This document shows positions 53,723 to 64,000 of a DNA stretch of 64,000 nucleotides, in pieces (positions within the stretch are counted from its first letter, which is position 1; each line of letters starts with the position of its first letter). Under the pieces are notes generated by a model. That model did not search any database. It saw only the letters and a program-made list of their open reading frames with translations, and was not told the origin of the DNA. The position numbers were made by a program, and so were the translations under genes. Source of the stretch: Mugil cephalus (Eukaryota; Chordata; Actinopteri; Mugiliformes; Mugilidae); assembly GCF_022458985.1 (NCBI RefSeq), contig NC_061781.1, forward strand, positions 10,815,501 to 10,879,500. Direction: 5' to 3'.

Positions 53723-54133
53723 ATGGATGGCATGGGTGGCGGGAGGACGGTGAGACAGAAGGGGGAGAAAAATGACATAAATGAGAGGAGTGAACATAAA
53801 AAGAAGAAGCTGAATGGGATGAGGAATAAAGGGTGAGGTGTTGTGATGAATGGCAGCGCACTATGACGAAACCTCGCTCTGGACATGAACTTGGGATCTC
53901 AGCAGTCTCTTTAGCTCCGGTAGCATCAGCCCCATTGTGCTGGTGTACACACTCGTAGGTATCAAGCAATGATGCAGAGCAGTGCATTCTTTCTTCTAAC
54001 AAAGATAATTGAGTCTCTCCTGGAGGAGCAGAGTCCCATGTGGCCGGGATGACAGGAATTAGATTAACTGTGTCCATGTGTATTTGACCTTCTCTTTAAC
54101 CTTGTTTAGCTCTCTTTCACTGCACCGGAGATC

Positions 54134-54134
<1 letters not shown>

Positions 54135-54175
<41 letters not shown>
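54135..54175. repeat. (CA)20 microsatellite
   Basis: Perfect CA run in the gene-poor interval. Confidence 0.97.
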
Positions 54176-54177
<2 letters not shown>

Positions 54178-57100
54178 GGAAAGAGTAAGGAGGGTTCTCA
54201 CGGCGCCGCAGGCTTTGACGCCTTAACTCTCTTCTCCCTCTCTGACTCATCACAAAGTCATGAAATACCAAAGCGGTTGAAGAGAGATTATTTAAAAGCT
54301 ATCTTATACATTCTCGGGGAAAGCATGACTGTCAGCTGAGGCAAAACACCCAGCAAGATACGGAGAAGCTCTCCCTCTGTCTTACTGTCCCTATCTCCCT
54401 CTTTTGCGCTCTATCTCGCACTCGCACTCCGTATAATCTTCACCTCATTAGCATTTCAAAAATCGTATCTTTATGAGTCATGCATCGCAGCCGCTCTAGT
54501 GAGTTTGCCGTTACTTGGTTATGAAACCGGGGCAAGTCAGCCTCCACGTGCAAGGCTCAGCTGAGGGTCGACGGGATCTGGCGAATTCACAAAAAGAAAA
54601 AACACACTGTCCCTGGCACGCAGAGGAGTAACGCGAAAGCAGCGTGCACGTAATGGACATAAAATAATAGATGAAATTTCACTGATCTCCGCGGAGAAAC
54701 TGGGTCACTGCGGCATGAGGTGTTAAGAGGATTCGGCACAAATAGAGGAACGCGCAAGAATAGAAAGTGTGGAAGGTTTAAAATGACAAGGGGTCATGGC
54801 AGCATGTCAAGAGAATTTTACACCAACAGGTTACGCAGACATGAGCAAAAGGAAAAGGAACGAAGCAAGAAGAAGCAGGGGATTAAGCTAGCTTTTTTTT
54901 TTTAAGGTTTTAATTTGACTTTTACAGACAATTGAAGCAGAAGCCTACGCTCCCTTACACAACAAAAATATGCAGGAAGAAGAACAGGGTACTCTCATTA
55001 CTCTACATTACATAACTAATTATTAATATATATTTTAATGTATATTTAACTTTAGTGCTTGATTTTCATGTTTGAGATGTGCTTCATTTGTTACACATGG
55101 TGGAACACATTTGAATTTTGGCTTAGTGTAGCATAGAAGATAGAAACTGTGGAAGTGCAACCTCTCCTTGCAATACAAAAATCATCCAGTGTCAAAGAAA
55201 GCCACAGGACACCCACCCTTATAAATCTTATTAACACTCGATCAACAGTTTGTCCCCTGATAATTGCCTCGATTTCACTACTTGTATGAAATGTATTGTG
55301 CAGTAGTGTTCATGGAGACAAATTTTGTGATTGACGGAGGTGGAGATATTAGTGTCAAAGAAGCACTGATCATTTTTCTCTGGCTAAAATAAATACACTT
55401 TTTGCACATGTTTGAGCTGGAATTTCTGATTAAAATAATTTAATCTGGGCTAAAGATATGATGTCCATGTAGACAATGCCACGAAAACATCTCAAGTACA
55501 GTGTGTTCATGTAGTATTATATTAGAAACATCTTTTATTCTCTGCCACATCTTCATATGTGGTGCTTCTTTGATTTGTTCTCATTGCTTTGTTCAAGGCG
55601 AAAGGTGAAGCGAATGAATTTCGGCATCCATAACAATGTTCGTGCTTTAGCCGTGTGCTAATGTGTTGTTTTTGCGTGTTTGTTTATAGATAAACGATTC
55701 GTTTTGTGTGTGCCAAAGATTTTCCAGATCCTTCAAACTGATTCACGACTGCCTGCATTAGCTGAGCTGATTAACGTCTACCATTCAGGAGATTACATTC
55801 CCACCGGAGTAACCACATACTCAGCTTAACAAAGGCGTGCAGTTTGTCTCGCTCAATGCAAAACCAACACTGTAGAGAGAGTCTTGCGCACGCACATCTG
55901 TGTGCTCCGCAGCGACGGCGCGCACCGCCTGCTGCATATAAACACAATGAGACTGAAGGCGAATTTCTACGAATTTATTCAATTTGTTCTTCTCCCACTC
56001 CGCGTCTCTTGTGAAAACAGCTTCATCTCTGCCTGAAAACTTGTCAAGCGGCTTTATCACTGCATCTTTAGGAAAACACTGGCATGGTGTTTGTCATTGT
56101 TGTAAATTATAAGAGGCAGAGAGAAAACAGTGAAAGGCGCAGCTGAAGAAAAGCCCTTTTTTACCCTTTAAGCAGAGATGGCTGACTTTTTTGAAAAAGA
56201 CCTGTACTTGTTGAACACGATTTGTTAAGACTCATGGGATGGTAATGAATCAGGTCAGTCGAATGTGAGACTTGAGCTTGTGTGCATTTCTTCTTCTTCT
56301 CCTGTGGCTCCAGTTACTGTTACAAAAGGATGTGATGTGACGGTGTTCGAGTTCGATGGCAGGAAGCTGTTCTATTGACGGCAAAATGCAGCATTCTGTT
56401 CTAAACAGCGGTTCCTTTCAGTGTGATGCATAATTACCGCCGTGCAACCCCATTACTGCTGCACTATTCTGCACAGGTGCCACTTAATGAGAATGGCAAC
56501 ATCGATTAAGGGTTTGGTAATTACCGCGTGCAGTAATGTCATGTTTGTGTGCAGGGTGAGGGGACTGAAATGTCAGCGTAAATCAAAGACGGCAAAATAA
56601 CAGCGCTTTCAGGCGTGGATCTTTAGAGGCCACGGACAATAATAGAGAATGGTTTAGGAGAAGGTTTTGGATCTTAGAATACTGAACTCCGTTTTGAAGC
56701 ACTTTAAAAAAGTGCAGCGTAAAAACCCGAGCAGTAAAAGAAAAAAACAAAACAAAACAAGCAAAACCACAAAAAAAGAAAAAGCTATAGTCTGTTCCAA
56801 AACACAGCTGCCTCTAATTTTCCCCCTCATGTGCACAAGATGTTCCAGGATGCCAACTCTTTGCTCCTGTGCTCATCAGCTCGTTCAGCGAATCAAGAGG
56901 CCAAATCAAGTGTGACAAATGTTTAATTAGTGAAGGTTTAATTAGCGAGTGTGAAGTGAAACCGAACATTTCAGCATTTCAGGAACTGTCACCGAGGACA
57001 TGGTTATAGATAAAGGAAGTAATACTTGTTTTATTGAATTAATCTTTTTTTTTATTTAATAATTCAACCTTCATTTGGCTGTGTAATTAATTGAAACAAG

Positions 57101-60100
57101 AATGATGTTCCTGAGCTGGATTAGGAAGGTCCAGGGAAGGTCTTGACCTGAGATTCACAAAAAAAACCTAAACAAACTTGATTGTGGAAGATTGACTGTA
57201 GCATGTTGACGTCAAATCACCAAATTATCTACGAAAAAAAAAAAAAAAAAATAGAACGATCCCTGTTGGATCTCTGTGAGGACTCATTTCTTCATGTGAC
57301 TTTTCAATAGCTTTGCACCATGACCTGCAGAGTGAGTGTATAATTACAGCCTTTGAAGCCTCAGCTCACCACATAATATTTATCTAGTTATCTTGTTGGA
57401 TTAATCTGTACACAGCAGGTGTGCCGTACCGAAGATCTGTGAGGAAAGATAAGAGCACTTTTTCATTTCAAAATGCTACTTCAGCCAAAAGATTAAACAA
57501 GATATTAAACTGTGAATTTAATATCTTAAGGTGCAGGTGGTGGGATTCTTTTTAAGGCTAGGCTAATTTGTTCCAGTCGCCTTGTTTCCAGTCGTTAAGC
57601 TAAGATAGTGTCATTCATTTTCAGTATATGAAAGTCTGAGAGTCTTTTTCCAAATATAAAGAGATGACGCATTACAGCGATGGGGCAGATTCTACATCAT
57701 TTTTAAATCAGTAACAGAAATGTGGGCCATAGACCTCTTCAAGTTTTGTAAACAATGTGACGTTTTTTTGAGGGGCGGGGCTTAACTGGATGCAGAAGAT
57801 CTCAAGCACCGTAGCTTGTAAACAGTGGTTAGCATATTTAAAGAGACTGTTTTTTCAAGAATGGACAAGGAAAGCATATATTTTAAAGAATAATACACTC
57901 ACTCTCCAAGACCGTGAGTGTTATTTTAAAGTGTTGACTCTGACTGATGAGACCATATTCACCAACCCTTGCACTCTCAATCACTGGATGGATGATATGA
58001 CCAAAGGAGGACACAGAGGGAATGAAGTCTGATCTGTCTTTATCAAGTGAAGCCTCTCCGACAAAGATATTACAAGAAGCAAGTGAAACCACTGTGGAGG
58101 CTTAAAGTTAGTGTTTTAGCTTTTTCGGTTTTGGCACCAAAACATACAGCAAGACGACATTTTCATGGTCCCGTCCACATATAAACGGATTCATTTTTCC
58201 CAGCCCAAATGTTAGAGCTGCCACTTGGTCATTAGTGGACATTCCAGACTGCAGTCGCCTAGGTAACCCTCTTGTATGTTTCCCACCCCTAATGTTAATA
58301 TGGAGTATGTTCCTCACCAACCTGGGCTTCAACAGTGGCAATCTATCCACTTTTCACCTCTTACTTTCATTAGATGCAAATTGTACGTTGTGGCTCACCA
58401 AGACTTAGCTCTTTTTGCCACTTTTTTTTTTGTGACTTTTTGTCACTCGATGCTCCGAGCCCACTCCCAGCATGGTGAATTTGGAAACCAAAGTTTGGAG
58501 TAAAGGTTTGGAGAACTCTGTGTTCAGGTTGGTCGCCAGTGGTTTCTTCCCCTTCTGCTGGATCGCAGTGACCAAATCCTATTCGACCAAAAGTTGGTCT
58601 GGAGTTGCTCCTTTGGGACTCATTATGCCCTAGCAAAGACCCACCAAATTGTTTGGGTGTGCTTTTATGCTTTTACGTGATGGACAGAAGAATAATAGTG
58701 TCCCTGTCATCTTCACCAACTGAGTTTGTTTGTCTGGTGGATTGGGAGACTGTCCAATTGCTTGCAGAGGTATTTTTTTTCTGTATCCAGATTCATATTC
58801 TGATAAGTATGAAGTCTGGGGACACGCCAGCCAGTTATCTAATGAGCACACTTTGTTGGACTGTTAACAAGTTTGTGAAATAGATTTTCAGTTGCTGATT
58901 TTCCATCATCTTTCAAATAATTATTAAAAAGACGATGAACAAGTTCTATTGCTTTTATTCCCCAGCTTTACATCAGTGATTTCTAGAGTGTTTTCTATAT
59001 CTGCATACGGAGGTGGCTCAGGTACCTTGAAATTAGCTGTAAAGATGTAAAGCCCTTGTCATTTTCATCACTGCACAAGTGTTTCGTGTTGGGTTAATAA
59101 TACTGCAGCTAATCCTAGTTTTTGGCAGAAATGTGTCCGTCTTCACCGCACGCACGGTCGCGTCCTCCTCCACAACACCTCAGTGATGTTTCCTTTGTAC
59201 GAAATTGCGAGGTAATCTAATGGAGCAGCAAATCACCCTCCTCCTCACGTACACTCATGCAGCAATCACACAGCATTTGCCCTGGGGCCTAATCGCAAAT
59301 GATGAAAAAGAAGGAACTGCCTTTGAACCTGCAGAATCTCACACTGAAAGAGCAAATTGACTTTCAGCTGTTTCCAGAGATAATGTCCTTTTACGCATGT
59401 TTCCCTGAAATTCACTGTGGCATGTTTTGATATTTGGAAGAACGAATGTACTAACTTATATTTAACATACGTTATGTTCGAACAAAGGTTCGATTCAGGA
59501 TGTGAACTATTAATTTTCTTTCTTTTCAGAATAAGGACCTGTTTTGTTTTCTCTGCATAATCCCACTGATCATTAACTGAAACCTTGTAGATATAAACCA
59601 AAGGAATGCATGTTTTCTTTTGTTTTTTCGTGTGGTGGAACGTCTTTCAGTTCCTGTTGCCTTGTTAGCTACACCACGACATAAATGACAAAGAATCTTC
59701 AAACATATCTCAACATGTTCAACCATGGAAATCAAAGATATCATATTTTTCTCTTTGATGTCCATACATATTTGTTGTAATTAATTCTGTTAATTCTTAG
59801 ACTTAATATTAAGATAATGAGAGCCTTTAGATTTATTTATTTTTTATTTTTTACCTTCTTCTTTTGTATAAATTATATACACATAAGTAAATTAAGAATG
59901 TTGGGGTAAAATCAGCCCAAAATAAATTAGGGCTGGTTTACAAATGCACAATTCCAGCTTTAAATAGGAGGTGAAGGAAAACAAATGCAAATGATATTTA
60001 CACATGAATCATGAATGTAAAGTGGCCAAACATTAAACAGAAGATCAATGTATTCCTACCTTCTTCCTCCTTTGGAGGAATCATTGCAACAAATATCAAA

Positions 60101-60479
60101 TCTGATCTTGTTTGTTTTGTTTTGTTTTTTTTACTTCATTTTCATGTGGTGGTCAGCGTTCTGTAGTTTCTTGCAGGATCTCGTTGAGCTCTGAAGAAAA
60201 GCAAGTTTGTGGATTTGAGGGTAAACAGAGGTAAAGTCTTGTGATTCACTGAAAAGCTTTGAAAGTGTTTGGGTTCATTGAAATGCAGCAGCTGTTTCAT
60301 CGATAAACCTCGGCTTTGCTTTCTCCTCAGGATCAGCACATGACATCCAGGGAACCTGGGACACAGATTAGTCTTGACACAGCCCCAGCATTTAAAGATT
60401 TCTCCCAGAGTTTCAATTTGACATGATAATATATAAATTTGTCTTTCTTTTAGTTCTGAACACAACAGTCTGTGGCTCT

Positions 60480-60808
60480 GTGGGAAGTAAACGCTGCGTC
60501 CTTGACTGTGACAGTCATCATTATCTTTCCAGCATTTGAGGAAGTCTCCTGAAGTTGTGAGAGCACACGATTCAGGGTTCAGCTGTTTACAGAACCGACT
60601 GTGTCTTCAACTATTCTCCAGAAAGAGTCAGTCTGCAGCGCTCAGCAACAAGATAAAGAACCACTCATCTCCAGCACAGCCACTTCACTGAGACAACAAC
60701 CCTGTGACCCTCTATTGACTCAGACTTTTGGGACTTAAATTAAAAACACACACACAGAGAGACTCCCTGCCATTTGAAGTGAGACAAAGGAAAACACAGA
60801 ACTGAAGA
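60480..60808 (+). other. Possible noncoding first exon of a gene beyond the right edge
   Basis: GC-balanced, repeat-free DNA ends in a consensus donor, GAAGA|GTAAGT, with GT at 60809. No long frame is present, as expected of a 5' UTR. This is weak evidence: such donors also occur by chance. Confidence 0.2.
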
Positions 60809-62769
60809 GTAAGTAGTCAGGATTGTATCTTTTAATACCTTATCGCGATATGTATTTACATGCAATCAGCAATCAAGTCAAAATGTAGGCCAGTGACAGA
60901 ACTGCATCATCATTGATGGCACACTTTATCTCTGAGCTAATGTCTTCTGAAAAAAGCATCAGGTTTTTCCACCGGAATCTCATCCTAAGCGTGCTGTCGT
61001 AATGATCCGTGCCTGTGCGAGCGGAGTGAATTCCAGATGTAGGCTGCTTCCGGTTTTATTGATAGAAAATACTGCTGTTTTCTTTTGGATTTCAACCTGT
61101 TGCTCTTTTATTATTAAATCGCATTAGCAGAAAGAAAATCAAGTATTATAACTTTTTCGTTTTAGACTACAGAATAAAAGAAGGGTTTATTTTCTTCTAG
61201 TTGTCCTTTCTGGTTTTTAAAGCAAACTGTAAACACCAAAAAAAATGTGTGAGAAAATGAGTTTTCTCAGCATGCATGGGTTTCCTCTGGGTGCTCCAGC
61301 TTTGTTCCATAGTCCAAAGTCTTGGTGATTTTACACTGTTAGCGTATATTGAATGCACCTGTGGAATCACCTATTTTTGCTTGTGATGTGCAAAGCTGCA
61401 TCCCCTTCTTCGGAGGTTTATCTGTCTGCTTGACACGTTGCATTAACTTTCTGTAGTCAATGTCTCGCATTATGAAGTGACAGCTCTCTGGCTGTAACAT
61501 TAGCTAAAATTACAGCTTCTTGGAAAGCGGCTTGACAGATTTGAATTCATCAACAGTCCCACTGGAAATTAAAAACAAAAGGCGGCAAAACAGCTGGGAT
61601 CAATTATGAGAAGAGACCAGCATTTATGAATGCAAACCTAAAATGGTCATGGGAATTAAATTACCATAGTTGGTGCAGGATTAATGACAGCAGTCAATCA
61701 CCTCAGTGTTTCTCTAAGAAATATAACTATGCTAATGCTACAGGATCTAATGTGTTTTTTTGTTTGAAGATAAACAGGCATTGAATTGGATCCAGCTTAA
61801 ACAGTAGCCGTGGTTACCAAAAGCCACACAAGCTAAGAATTAGAAACAAATATGAAATAAACTTGTGTGCGAAACAGTCTTAGTGATTCTGCATTGAAAG
61901 GACAGGACGTGCACACGGCTGCCCTTCAGAAACAGGGTTAACAAACAGGTCTGTCATCACCACCGAGGACATCCAACACACATGATGAAACACATCATAT
62001 GATTCCATCCGGCAAGAGAGGCTGGAGAGACGAAACGGGAAAGAGATGGAGCGGTGACCTTGGAAACGGCACAGTCACCACATCCCTCTCTCTCTCGTGT
62101 CCAATTATTGTCACAAGCTCGGACTCCTCTCATAATGCCGGATTTATGTCCAAAATGTTCAGAGGAATGTGTTATTGATGAGCGCCGTCTGAGTTTGAAT
62201 TTCCCCCGCAAAGGTTTAATTCAGCCTGGGAAGGTGAGGAAACTCAATTCTGCACACGGTGGGGCTCTCCCTTCTGCTTCTGCTGCCATCTCCCCGGCTT
62301 TCTCACCAACACACATGTGCAGACGTGAACGCACACGATGCACACACAGTCACACACACACACGCGAGGGGTTGATGTGTGTGAAATGTGAAAAGCTTAT
62401 TCCAGGGAAACCCATCTGATATCTGTTTCAGTCATTACCATAATAATTGGCACTCCACTGCACAGAGTAAGAGCCTGGCAGACTGGGATAGAATAATAAC
62501 TAGAGAGGAGCGAGGAGGGGACACACTGCAAAAAATGACAACCCCAACGAGCCAAATGCTTTTCCTCTCGCTTCAAAGTAGAGACAGTTTATGCCCGGTG
62601 GGCTTCTTTAACTCCTCATTATTTCAATAGAGTTTGTCTCGGGATTTATTTTAAAATGAGGTACAATGAAGGAAAGAAGGAATTATACGTAGTTATGCAT
62701 TTCATTAAACGTACAGACACATACGTATCTATCAGCTACACCCTGCTAGTAAGGGACTGAACCTGCTTT

Positions 62770-63165
62770 CTGTCTCTTCATGGCATTGATTCAACAAGGT
62801 GCTGGAAACGTTCCTTAGAGATTTTTGATCTGTACTGACAAAATAGCATCACCCGGTCGCTGCAGATTTGTCGGCTGAACGTCTCATTCCACCAAATCCC
62901 AAAGGTGATCTGTTGGACTGAGATCTGATTGTGAAGGAGCGTTTGATTATAGAGAACTAATGGTTGAGATGAGCTTTGACTTGTCATGTTATCCTGCTGG
63001 AAGGAGCCGTAGCCAGCAATGAGAAAATGTCTCTCGGATCATTACACCACCAGCAGCAGCACAAGCAGCGCTGATTTAAGCAGGATGGATCCATGCTTTC
63101 ATCTTGGTTACTCGTCAGACCACAAGATGTTTGTCTTCCTGTTGAATGCTCAAGTTAAATGTAGT
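62770..63165 (-). mobile_element. Truncated Tc1/mariner transposon, C-terminal part
   Basis: Minus-strand frames give transposase C-terminal words, including FQHLVESMP (62980 side of the frame ending at 62778). The plus strand carries the familiar Tc1 wording GGCATTGATTCAACAAGGTG, GCTGCAGATTTGTCGGCTGA, GTTATCCTGCTGGAAG and GGATGGATCCATGCTTTCAT in the expected order, with internal deletions between them. The 5' part of the element and its inverted repeats were not found. It belongs to a different Tc1 subfamily from the copy at 24549-25873. Confidence 0.75.
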
Positions 63166-64000
63166 TTCAAATAATGAGACAAACATTTGTCCCCTTTCTG
63201 TAGGTGTTCATTTACATAGGACATGGTAACCCCATGAGTCATATTGCACTCTTCTTGTTAAATACTGTATGTGTATACTGAATAGTTGCTGCAGTGCAGA
63301 TCCACGCTAACCACCCTGCATTATTATTAGTAGACATGGCTGCTACATTAAATCAGAGGTGTGGTTTTTCACTTTTTGTGTGGGCAGATACCACTTATTG
63401 GGCGCTAACATGTTCCTAATGGGGCCTCAAGAGGCATTTTAAATTATTAATTGAATTAGCCGGGATTCAATCAGGCACTAAAAAAACCACAACAGGCTTT
63501 AACAAATCTGATGTTAATCCAGAGGGTAAAGTAACGAATGGTTTGGGGGACAGTCGAGTGGCAGCGTGCTTTTGACCGTGGATCTGCATGACAGTGCTTT
63601 TTAGAGATGGTGTCGTATTGTTGGAAGAGCATGCGTCGCTTACTACCCTTCCCCCCGTGCTGCAGGAGGTGAATGAGTACACCTGATGACAATTGTTCAT
63701 CAAGGACAAACCTATAAAGGGTGAAGGAGAAGACAGCCATCGCCTGTCTGTACTACTTGTGTGCTGCTGAACTCAGTATTACTTACTTTTTTTTTTTTAG
63801 TTTGTTCTCGGTTACTCACCTCTTCCCCTAGTCCAGTGGACTATAATCACAGTTATGTTACAAAACAGAGAGTATAATGCTTTAATCTTTGTTGATGTGC
63901 ATAACTGAGCAGTTAATTCCCATTTGAAGAACTGGATTTCCAGTCAAGTGTGAGAACTTGTTATTTTTTGGGCTTGTAGTTTGATTTTTGCCACAACAGC
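63166..64000. other. Right-edge sequence, no gene seen
   Basis: Only short ORFs. A TATAAAG word at 63711-63717 precedes purine-rich DNA, but nothing downstream supports a gene start. Confidence 0.4.

Larger units (their letters stand above)
44207..62769. other. Gene-poor interval, no protein-coding gene seen
   Basis: No ORF shows family resemblance. The longest (minus strand 53586-54077) is low-complexity antisense of purine-rich repeats. Some stretches look like conserved noncoding DNA because they are unusually rich in TAATTA and similar homeodomain words (around 50340-50500, 56400-56560 and 56910-56960). I cannot test conservation. Confidence 0.45.

Noticed and set aside
53586..54077. 163-aa minus-strand frame with Ser/Pro runs
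   Set aside because: Antisense of GGA-type purine repeats; no domain and no splice context.
59480..59500. GGTTCGATTCAGG as a tRNA or SINE B box
   Set aside because: No A box at the right distance upstream and no foldable cloverleaf.

Overview
This is vertebrate nuclear DNA, almost certainly from a teleost fish. Genes are split by GT-AG introns and the intergenic DNA is AT-rich. There are many CA/GT, ATCT and GTCT microsatellites, plus decayed Tc1/mariner and LINE copies of types common in fish. No operons, ribosome binding sites, CRISPR arrays or phage-like modules are present. I found no new multi-gene system. The value of the window lies in four complete or nearly complete gene models and in their splice-site and promoter details.

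Layout. (1) Positions 15-6396, minus strand: septin 10, ten coding exons, entering the window at its last exon. (2) Positions 6397-7378: a 982-bp gap between the divergent start codons of septin10 and sowahc. (3) Positions 7379-10443, plus strand: sowahc, four coding exons, 529 aa, with two ankyrin repeats. (4) Positions 10444-14340: 3' UTR and spacer. (5) Positions 15235-19982, plus strand: akap17a, six coding exons, 686 aa, a splicing-related PKA anchor with an RS-rich tail. (6) Positions 21788-39037, plus strand: asmt, eight coding exons, 358 aa, the last enzyme of melatonin synthesis. All its catalytic and substrate residues are present, and its introns hold most of the recognisable repeats. 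(7) Positions 39038-64000: about 25 kb with no convincing protein-coding exon. It holds a LINE reverse-transcriptase scrap, a Tc1 scrap, simple repeats and one possible 5' exon of a gene that would lie beyond the right edge.

How the genes relate. They do not form one pathway. Septin10 builds cytoskeletal filaments, sowahc is an ankyrin-repeat protein of unclear role, akap17a links PKA to splicing factors, and asmt makes melatonin. In human, SEPTIN10 and SOWAHC are head-to-head neighbours on 2q13, while AKAP17A and ASMT are neighbours in the pseudoautosomal region PAR1. The window joins these two blocks end to end.

Exon borders were read by eye. All four models keep one open frame across every junction, with GT donors and AG acceptors throughout. 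Family names come from remembered human proteins, not from a database search.
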